The notes beneath the pieces were generated by a model that saw only the letters and a program-made list of their open reading frames with translations, ran no database searches and was not told the origin of the DNA. A stretch of DNA of 64,000 nt, taken from contig BBXU01000888.1 of assembly GCA_001598975.1 (NCBI GenBank), positions 1 through 64,000 on the forward strand, in the 5' to 3' direction. Each line of letters begins with the position of its first letter. The first letter of the stretch is position 1. The translations under genes were made by a program, and so were the position numbers. The DNA is from Parachlorella kessleri. Lineage: Eukaryota; Chlorophyta; Trebouxiophyceae; Chlorellales; Chlorellaceae. This document shows, piece after piece, positions 55,751-64,000 of the stretch.

Positions 55751-58700
55751 TCACTGATCCTGCTGTTGCAAGGACAACTCTGCCCCATTCTCCAAGCTCC
55801 TCATATCTGCTTGCTGCTGCGCCGCTCCACCCACTTCCTGCAGCCCATCCCCACCGTCCAGCTGCTCTGCACTGCTGGAAGATGGATCACCCGCCCCTGC
55901 TGCAGCTGCTGCCACCTCTGCATACGTCTTCGGCGCATTCCGAGCATCTCCACTGGGTGATGGGCCTGCGCCTGCGCCTGCGCCTGCGCCCAGTCGGGCA
56001 GTCCCAGCTGCTGCGGCTGCGGCCGCCGCTGCTTGCAGCTCCGCGTCATCGCTGGAGTCTAAGGCGGGCGAGGGGGCACGAGGCTCCCGGGACAGAGGAG
56101 TGTGGGGCGCCTGGGGCGGTGGGGCAATCACGCCCCCGCCTCGCCGGACTGGCCGGTCTGGAAGCCTGGGACCTGCAGTGCAGCAGCAGAGACACGAACA
56201 TGGTAAGCCTCCAGGAACCCGACTGACAGCCAGGTTCGAAACACCAGTGCACCAACAATGCCCTGAACAGGCATGAAATCTGATGACGGACGGTCCGCTA
56301 TGAGACCCGCTCCTGGGTACACTCTCATGCACCCATGTCGTTGCCACAATACACCGCCGACCTGCGTCCTCCCCTCACAGACAGGGGCCATGGTGAAAAC
56401 AGAAAAAGGATGGGAAGCTTGCTGCAAGAGGAGGGGGTGTAGACAGCAAGTTCGCAAGATAGATTTGGTTCCACTGACATCAGTAGCAGGCCAAGTTGCC
56501 AGGCTGCCCACCTCCAACCACTCGCCGCCGCTGCTGGGGCTCCGGTGCTGGTGGCTCTTCATCGGCCTGCAGCCCCGCATCATTCCCTGCCCCTGCCCCT
56601 TGCTGCTGTTGCCGCTGCTGCCCCTGCCCTACCGGTGGGTCGTCAAGGGCTGCATCCGCCACTCCTGCTGCTGCCGCAGCCCCGCCAGCTGCCAGGGCTG
56701 CCCCTGCCTGCAAAGCCGCTTCTGCCAGTGCGCCGGCTGCTCCCTGCGGCATCTGCGCATTGGCCAGCAGGAATGGCTGGGCCCCCGCGGCTGCAGGTGC
56801 CACTCGCTGCCCCGCTGCTGCTGCTGGTCCTGCCCGCCGGTCGCCTGCCAAGGCCTCCGCGGCAGCTGCCCTGGCAGCGGCAGGCCCGGCGATCGCCGCG
56901 GCTGCGGCGTCGGATGAGCCTGCTGCTGCGCCGGCTGCCCCCGCTGCGCCGCCGGGCGGCGGCCCAGAGATCCTGTCTATCAGTGGGTACATGTTGGCAT
57001 TGATGACAAAGCCGCAAGCCTGAGCTAGGAGGAACATGACGGCGCCGCGCCGGAAGGGCGACATGGATCCCAGGCCGTTGGCTGCAACAAGCAGCAAGGA
57101 ATAGCACGCTTTGATATCTTGGGGCCTCGAAGGAAGGAGACACTCCAAAACCACAGCTGTGTAATTGTTTACAGGCCAAACAGTGCGGCGTTCATCTTCA
57201 TAGGCAGCACTGGTGCATGCTTATCAATCAAAGTGAACCCAACACCATGAAAGCCAGGCGCCGACGCTTCAGAGCCGTCGCCCCCAGGGCTAATTCAGAT
57301 ACTTGCTAGACACCACACGGGCCCCTCTCAGTGCTGCCAAGAGCATAGGGACAGGTCAAAACAACTCCGCCAACCCGCCACCACTCACCTAGCGAGACTG
57401 CCGCCAGCATGGTCCCACACCGCACGGCATGCAAAGCAGCACGCTTTGCCAGCCGCACCACGCGCTTGCCCGCCGGCCCAGTGTGCCGCTGCAAGGCCAA
57501 GAATGCCTCCCAGGCCACGGCCACTATGAGGTCTGCTGTGTAGAGGGTCGCCTCGCATAGCAGTGAGGTCTTCACCACTCGCAGGCCTCGGTAGTAGAAG
57601 GGCATGGTGGCCTTGCGCTGCACAGAAGCCCGAAGGTCTGCAAGGGAGGCGTGGAATGCCACCACCAGTGTCAGAAAGCAGGCAGTGGCATGTGCAAGAA
57701 TGTGGCATGGCACGTGCTGCAGTAGCACAGCCACCACAGAAGTGCAGATTAGGCAAACAAACTGCACTTCTCCCACAGCCAGGATCCTGCTAGGGAGGCC
57801 AGAAGCAACACCCACCCCCACCAGCTCAGCAGGCTGCTCTACAGCTAGCCACACCTCCCGGCCCTTTACTACAACCTGGGCCCCCTGCCTGCACCAGAAA
57901 CTGCGTCCTTAGGAAGCTCTTGCTTCCCACCCACGCTTCAGCAGCCTACTCTCTCACCTTTGACCAGCTTGCCAGCCAGGGTGGGATTCAGCCGCTGCGC
58001 TGCTGCTGAGTCCAGCAGGCTTCGCACCAGCTGGGTCACCCAATCTATGCAGGCATTGAAGGCGCCCCGCCTGGCAGCTGCCTTCATGGCTTCTTCCGGG
58101 AAGGGCACATAGTTGGGATCCCGAGCCTGCATGGTTCCAGTTCACATAGGTTGTATCAATGCCAAAGGCTTTCTACAAGGGGCCCTGGTTGGGCCCCAAG
58201 GGCCTCCAGGACCGCAAAGACTTCGACAACCTCTTCCTAACCAAACTTTGGTATCCATCATGTCCGAGGCAGTGCCCTTGTCCTACACAATCCAACCCCA
58301 CACTAGTCTGTGCTGGTTTATGACGGGTACCAGGCTTGCAGTGAGGCGCTTTATTACCCAGAAGGGATACCACGCATCAGCACTCAACGCATACGATACC
58401 ATGCTCCCACCCAGCAGAGTTGTACAATAGTAATACATAAGGCGCGTCCCCATCATCCGATATCCTCCGGGCACCCCAGGCAGACAAGACTTCAGTACAC
58501 AACACACCTCAAGCTCAGCCAAGTCCTCCTCGGCACTTAGCGCCTCAAAGTACCCATGGAGTACAAAGACGCAGCTCAGCAGCTCACTGCAGGGGGTCAC
58601 CACAGCCTAGCTTTGGATGCATCAGACGCTTCGCCCTGCAAGGCCTTTAGCTGAAATGGCCTCTACTGGCTGTCTTGCAAGGACAGAAATGGAAATGGCT

Positions 58701-59328
58701 GGTACACCCCTCTACACACATTTTCCCACCGCAGCTTTGGAGAATAGGCTCAAGGAGCATACATCAACTCACTTCCTGCTAAAGGTAACGATAAGGTTCC
58801 TTGGCCCAGCAATACGCTGGAGGGCCACCTGGCCGATGGGGCGCTGCAGCACAAAACAAACAGCACATCATTGACTCCAAATAAAACATACAAGCCGGTC
58901 ACGCTTCCAGTCAGGGTTGGGCAACAAGGTGTGGGTAGTGAATCACTTGCAGGCAGCCATGAAACAAAGCAGGCCGTAAACTTAAAACTTACGCTGGGCT
59001 TGGCAACCTTGACAACCGGATGCTTTACAGCAGTTGAGGGCCCTAGCTCCCCGTCCACAGGCGAGGGATAGATGGCCTGCATCAAGCAAACCTTTCACAA
59101 TACAGGAAATGTAACAGACCAGAACGTGGGGCTTCTGTTCAGTTCCCAGGAGCACACTGTCATGTGTCCCCTAACCTTAAACACATCGTCGTCGTAAGGG
59201 ATGTGATAAGCAGAGCATTCGGAAGTTTTGGTGAGCGCATAGCCTGCAGCTGCAGCGGACAGCAGGCTGCCCACAGCGAGCTTTGTCGGGCCCTGGAGCA
59301 AAGTCAAAATGGGGCTTGCAGGGATCAT
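55751..59328 (-). CDS. 683-aa predicted membrane protein, function unknown
   Basis: Eight exons: 59328-59176, 59076-58993, 58843-58773, 58586-58508, 58126-57950, 57884-57389, 57081-56512, 56172-55751; 2052 nt. The donor of exon 5 (AGA, then GTAGGC) was preferred over a stronger GTGAGAG eight bases upstream because only it keeps frame with a good acceptor. The N-terminus (MIPASPILTLLQGP...) contains a hydrophobic Ala-rich segment (about 18-35) that could be a signal or anchor. Residues 130-190 (YVPFPEEAMKAAARRGAFNA) are helical. Exon 6 holds hydrophobic stretches around 230-265 (FVCLICTSVVAVLLQHV, TACFLTLVVAF). Exon 7 starts with another (VMFLLAQACGFVINANMY) and continues in long Ala/Gly/Gln-rich low complexity. 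The tail includes an (AG)n stretch encoded by a GGCGCA repeat near 55966-55991. Splice consistency argues for a real gene; I do not recognise the family. Confidence 0.7.
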
Positions 59329-59610
59329 GGCTGCCGATGCAGCAGCCTGCAATGCAGCTTAGGTTGTTTGCCTATCGGTTTGAGTGCAAGGGAGCAAGTT
59401 CGGGCGGGAACTGACTGATGGCGCGCTCCACTCTCACCAGGAGTGGCACCATGGTGTAAACAATGCAGAAAAGTTCTTTTCACTCGAAATAAGTCACAAG
59501 ATTGATCAACAAACTGGTTATCACACTTGACAGGTTTCCTTGTGCCTCTCCCCGTGCCTGCTCCGTACCGCAGCCGCAAGCCAAAACTGCGGTGGTTCTA
59601 CACAGCAAGC
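59329..59610. promoter_or_regulatory. 282-bp divergent promoter region
   Basis: Lies between the start codons of the 683-aa protein gene (minus) and PSB28 (plus). Must contain both promoters if the starts are right. No TATA box recognised. Confidence 0.4.
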
Positions 59611-60923
59611 ATGGCAGCGGCACACGCAACTAGCCTACTTGCAGGTTGGTCGCCAAGGTTCCAGCTTGCACGTGCAACAGGCGCTTAGATTCTGATAGGC
59701 CGTGCATGGTAGCTTGCCCAAACCCTCTGTGCTACACCCTGGACAACCGTACTGATCAGTTCTTGGCCTGCAGGGGCCCGTCCTGTGCGGGCCTTCACCA
59801 GCAGCAGGGTCGCCGCCCGGCAACCGCTGCGCAGCCAGCTGCAAATAAGCTGTATGGCAGCAAAACTGGAGTTCATTAAGGGCGTCGAGGAGCCCTCCAT
59901 CCCTGACGTCAAGCTGACCCGCAGCAGGGATGGCTCCTCTGGAACTGCTACCTTCACGTTCCAAAATCCCTCAGTCTTTGAGGCCAGCTCTGAGGTAGGA
60001 GCATGCTGTTGCACGCTACTTCCCTGCTCCCTGCTAGTCACTGATGACCTTGCCCCAAATTAAAAGGTTCAGTTTTACTTGGGCTTCATTACACCTGCTT
60101 ACAGTGACACCGTCGGGTTCTATGTATGCAGGTTGGCGATATTACTGGGCTGTACCTGGTTGATGACGAAGGGACACTTCAAACCGTGGAAGTGCAAGTA
60201 AGGCTTCATTCGCATGCGTTCTTGTTGTCTTGGAAGCATTTCGTACGCAGAGCAGCTATACCCAAGGGGTTGCAATACTTGGTGGGCTAGGTCTTTTGAA
60301 GAGTAAATGCCTCTTGCTGCTGTTGGACAGGGCTGCCTCAGCTGGGCCCTTTGCTTGCCTGCAGGCCATGTTTGTCAATGGCAAGCCGGATAAAATCAAG
60401 GCCGTGTATGTGATGCGGAGGTGAGTCTGACTGCTCCTTACCTGTGCCAATCTTCTGGACAGAGGATCAAGCATGCGTTCATGTCTCATCTCCTGTGCTG
60501 GACCTTGTGGGCAAAGTGTGCTCAATTTATGAGCAGGACATTCTCTTCGCACAGCAAGCAGTACCTAGCACGCAGGGCAACGGCTGTGTTTGACTGCAAC
60601 AGATGTTCCCCGTCACTTTGCTGCAGCACATTTGAATGGGATCGCTTCATGCGGTTCATGGAGAGATATGCCGAGGACAAGGGCCTTGGCTTCAGCAAGG
60701 TGAGGCCGACTTCGCAGCGCTGACGGAAAGCATCCCAATCAATCTCTTTTTTAGGTATCAGTCTCTTTTTTAGCTCCCTTAAGGAAGCAAGCATGGTGGT
60801 GCCTTGGGCTGCTTGTGTACCGCTGCGAAGGAGCAGTCCTGCCTTGCACGCAGTGGGTTCCCTGTGCCTGCCTACTGCAGTATGTGAACCACATGTATCA
60901 CAATTTGTGCCTTGCAGGCATGA
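59611..60923 (+). CDS. PSB28: photosystem II reaction centre/assembly protein Psb28, plastid-targeted
   Basis: Six exons: 59611-59644, 59774-59994, 60132-60197, 60365-60420, 60627-60699, 60918-60923; 456 nt, 151 aa. After a basic, Ser/Ala-rich transit peptide ([26 protein letters not shown]) the mature part begins near [20 protein letters not shown] and shows the Psb28 signature: [69 protein letters not shown] and FSK. Psb28 is a small extrinsic protein that binds the cytosolic/stromal face of PSII assembly intermediates (RC47) and is absent from mature PSII. The last exon would encode only Ala and the stop (GCATGA after CTTGCAG); the family commonly ends just after this position, but this microexon is the weakest part of the model. 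Confidence 0.93.
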
Positions 60924-61706
60924 GCATATGGTCGTATCGTACGCAGTGCACTGCCGGCATTGTTGGCAGCGCAGTGGGTTTTCTGTGTGGGTTGCACAGA
61001 GTACGGAATGGAGCGCTTTGGCGGTGCGGCGTAGCTAAGCAATTACGTCAACATGCTGAACTGCAATCAGCTGAGGAAGCTTATCCCAACAGTTTTTGGC
61101 TGGAGAAGTCTTGCCCTTGAACTGTATGTCAATACTGCTTTGCCGTTTTACTTTCACCATTGGGCAGCACCCGCGGCTCGCGCTTGCTCTTTGTTCCCGG
61201 GTGCGTATAAGTGAGTGTCCTAATGATGGCTCAAGGTGCTTATCTTGCTCGGCATGGCTTAGCGAATGCCAAATCCTTGTGACTGTGGGTGGGAATCCAG
61301 TAGTTGCATGCAGTCCTGTCGTCCAGTGCAGTGCAGCCCTTCTTTAAGCCAGGGTTTGCATGCAACTAACCATGATTTGGCAGCACAAGGCAATGGAGGA
61401 TCCCCAAAGGCAAGGGAGTCTGATTCGTCTGAAATGGTTGGCACACGCACTTTCCACAAAGGTCATTATCACAGACGTGACTGCGAGCCACGAGACACAC
61501 TGTGGCACTTGGTGTGTACACGGAACATTCTTATCGAGCCTGATGCTTGACAGCTAAGTAACAGGAATCTGTGCTGTCTGCTAGCTTAACAGAACAGCCA
61601 TTGTTTGGCATTCATTCCTGCCAGCCCAGGTGCACGACATGCCGTCACAGCATGACAAGTGATGCGGAAGTTTGCAACCAGGCTTCAGCCGTGCTTGCAA
61701 TGACAA
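60924..61706. other. convergent intergenic region
   Basis: About 780 bases between PSB28 (plus) and the channel gene (minus), holding both 3' UTRs. No gene or obvious repeat seen. Confidence 0.4.
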
Positions 61707-64000
61707 TCACAACCCTTCGAAGAGATTGATGTAGCCCTGCATGCAAGAAAACTCCTCTGGGTTAACGAAGGAATTCACCCCGGAGAGTTCCCCTTGCTGA
61801 AAGCATCCTTGCATACCGCCCTGTCAAACCCAGGTCAGTTAAGCCGCATAGTGCACAATCTAGCAATCCTCAAGTTGCACACCCCGCTGTGGTCAGGTTG
61901 GAATATGGCCCCAGTAGTATCTCACACAAATGCATCCACCCATGGGCCTGACCTGCTGCAGTGTGAAGATCAGGATTGTGGCAACTACGTAGGCAGCCAA
62001 CAGCGTGGCCAGGGCGGCGCGGTCTACCACATATGCGCAGTACGCATCGTAGTCAATATCAGCCTGCAGATGAGAGTCAAATGCCAAGGTGAGTCACACC
62101 CAGTATGCTGTAACCTGTCGTCGCAGGACTGCCTTTCTCAACTCTATATCGACACCAACTGACCTACTTCGACATGGCTGCTATTGACCCTGTGAGTGTG
62201 CCTGTGCACCCAGGGCAGCCTCTAAGAGTACAGGCTCGTGCCAGCCACTGCTGCTGGTCATTCTCTTACTGTCACATGCGTCCTTCGCTGGAAAGGGCGG
62301 CTTCACAGGCCCGCCGAGCACTGGGCAGTCTGACACACACGCACCTCACCTCGGGCACCCCTCCCAACCCCTGCCACCAAGTTATCTGCTACATACACTG
62401 CAGTACGCCATCACAATCGTCATGCTGCCACCAATGAGCGTCCCACCTGCAGGCTTCTGATACGGGTGAGCCTGCGCCCTTTGCCAGCGCGAGGCGAGTC
62501 TGGCTGAGGCTTGGGTCCCTCCTGGTTGCCACAGCTGATGCTGCCGGCGCCGCCGACACCATCACAGGCACCAGCATCGCTTGTCGCCTCAATACATTCA
62601 CCACCACCCTGGAAGGACAGCTCCCCCCTGCTGCCAGCCGCTCCTCGAGTCTGGCCCTCCTGCTGGTGACTCCCAGCACAGCCAGCTGCCTGGTAGCGGC
62701 TGGCCTCTGCGGCAGCTGCATCAGCAGCAGCAACAGCCGAGGCAGCGGCGGCAGCTGCCTTGCCCTGGCGCCTCGACATGCAGAACCTGTCACGGGCCAG
62801 CTGGCGCTGCTTTGCACGCTCCGTGTGCTCCTTCCATGTCTCTATGTGATACACCTGCACAACCGAAGGATCCAATCAGCTAAATTGTAATCCAGGCTTG
62901 CAGAGGTCCACAGTCGCCAAACAGTCCATCATGGCATGATACCCAGGTTGCTGGGCAATACCTGGAGGGCAGCCCATGCAGCTGCACAGCACACAATGTC
63001 TGGCTCTGACTCTGTGCAAGGTGTAGCACATCTCCAAAAGAGCACCTCATGCCGGGCAACTTCTTACCACAATTGCCTCCACTGCCATGAGTGCCAGCAG
63101 GCAGTAGGTTGCCACAACCTGTATGCCAGGGTGGCAGGTCCCTTATAATGTCATTGCCGTTTGCTTGTCACTATGCGCACACGCTCACACCTTTGGGACT
63201 CCTCCAAAAATCCCACATTGCCTTCCAGTGCAGTGATCTGCTTGGGGGAAGCCGGATACTAGGCACGGGCTGTTCGCCCCCACAAATCACTGCCATGCTA
63301 GCCGACAAAACGCACAGTGCTGGTACCTGCTGCTGTGTGGGTAGGACATAGCTGCTGGAGGGCTGGTCGGAGGAGATCACAAACTGCACTGCCGCCAGCG
63401 CTAGAAAGAGCGTGACAATGACGCCTGCACAGCAGAGGCGGGTTTGGGCACTAAGAAGTGGAAGGTTCTGTGGGCAATGCCGTGAAAGTTTATGACCACA
63501 ACAGTTCATTGCAAGGGGTTGGCTTGACCAGTAGCACTGCTGTATATGGGATTCCGCTAGAGGTCGATCGGTATAACACCAGCAGCGTTGCAGTAGCACT
63601 GGCAAGTGCTTGCACGCATGCTATGGTCAGCTAAGAACATACCAAGCCTGGCTGCAAGGTCCCTGCGATGCAGGAAGAAGACCACGAAAGATATCATTCC
63701 AAGCAGAGCCACCTGCACAGCGCCCACAGTGTCACCAGCTTACACATACTGGCCGGTTTTTGCATGCCTCCATTGCTGACAAAATGGTCTACACAGTTAC
63801 CTGTCGGAAACCTCGAAAGCCCACAAGCAGGAAATTCATCCCCTGCTTTGCCAGAGCTCAACAGTTCATTTATTCTCGGTGGGGTAAGGCCAGGCAAGGG
63901 GTAACACCACCATCGTTTGCCAGCCAGAGACAGTCTGCGCACTCACCGGTAGGATGGTGTTGAGCACGTGGTAGCTAGAGAAGCGCGACACTTTGATCTT
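61707..64000 (-). CDS. pentameric ligand-gated ion channel (Cys-loop superfamily) pore region, 5' partial
   Basis: Seven exons visible: 64000-63947, 63712-63643, 63424-63327, 63118-63068, 62854-62447, 62063-61953, 61736-61707; 273 aa to the stop, N-terminus beyond the edge. The four-helix pore of the family is readable: M1 SSYHVLNTILPVALLGMISF then VVFF; M2 DLAARLGVIVTLFLALAAVQ then FVIS; the M2-M3 loop SSDQPSSSYVLPTQQQ with its conserved Pro and Tyr; M3 VVATYCLLALMAVEAIVVYH; a long cytoplasmic M3-M4 loop (about 136 residues, basic then Ala/Gly/Gln-rich); M4 AALATLLAAYVVATILIFTL. M2 has Thr at 6' and Leu at 9', as in canonical members. The short M3 exon (51 nt) has no ATG and is easy to miss. 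Extracellular ligand domain, and hence ligand, not in view. Plasma-membrane location is inference. Confidence 0.82.

Noticed and set aside
56273..57023. Plus-strand frames of 150-215 codons over the 683-aa gene
   Set aside because: Antisense shadows of Ala/Gly/Gln-coding DNA; the minus-strand exon fits splice phase on both sides.
1..64000. tRNA, rRNA, retroelement (reverse transcriptase, integrase) or transposase genes
   Set aside because: I looked for characteristic motifs by eye and found none; a tRNAscan, Rfam and RepeatMasker run would be decisive.

Overview
The window is nuclear DNA of a green alga (Chlorophyta). Genes are rich in short introns of roughly 100-500 bases with GT-AG borders, mostly ending CTGCAG or TTGCAG. 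Two genes encode photosystem I light-harvesting proteins with chloroplast transit peptides, one encodes the photosystem II assembly protein Psb28, and TGTAA, the green-algal polyadenylation motif, lies downstream of at least one gene. Sequence type alone does not fix the genus. I rebuilt splice models by hand; for the major complete genes, exon lengths sum to a multiple of three and domains join in frame, which is a good internal check. No transcript data were available.

Layout. 1-4023 (-): plastid-type ABC1K atypical kinase, C-terminus off the edge. 4693-5331 (+): intronless ankyrin-repeat protein. 6375-20850 (+): full-size ABCB/MDR transporter in 34 exons (1386 aa). 22383-24677 (-) and 25646-28031 (+): a divergent pair of Lhca genes whose transit-peptide exons and upstream DNA form an inverted repeat. 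28.0-37.8 kb: repeat-rich accessory region with two degraded copies of a 254-aa unknown gene (intact copy at 53639-55055) and a multi-pass membrane protein gene (35288-36597). 37853-47419 (-): a 1820-aa coiled-coil protein carrying four exons of exactly 402 nt, each coding four 22-residue (double hendecad) repeats. 47567-48190 (+): small coiled-coil protein, divergent from it. 48290-50020 (+): J-domain protein. 50.0-53.6 kb: repeats and fragments of the unknown family. 53639-55055 (+): the intact family member. 55751-59328 (-): 683-aa membrane protein of unknown function. 59611-60923 (+): PSB28. 61707-64000 (-): pore region of a Cys-loop-type pentameric ligand-gated ion channel, N-terminus off the edge.

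These are independently transcribed nuclear genes, not operons. Several share short divergent intergenic regions: Lhca/Lhca 968 bp, PSB28/683-aa gene 282 bp, coiled-coil/small protein 147 bp. The photosynthesis link (two Lhca, PSB28, and probably the ABC1K) is the only functional theme; the rest look like unrelated neighbours.

The most unusual content is the hendecad-repeat protein built by exon duplication, the locally amplified lineage-specific gene family with a foldback scar in one copy, the algal pentameric channel, and the near-identity of the two Walker B exons of the transporter.
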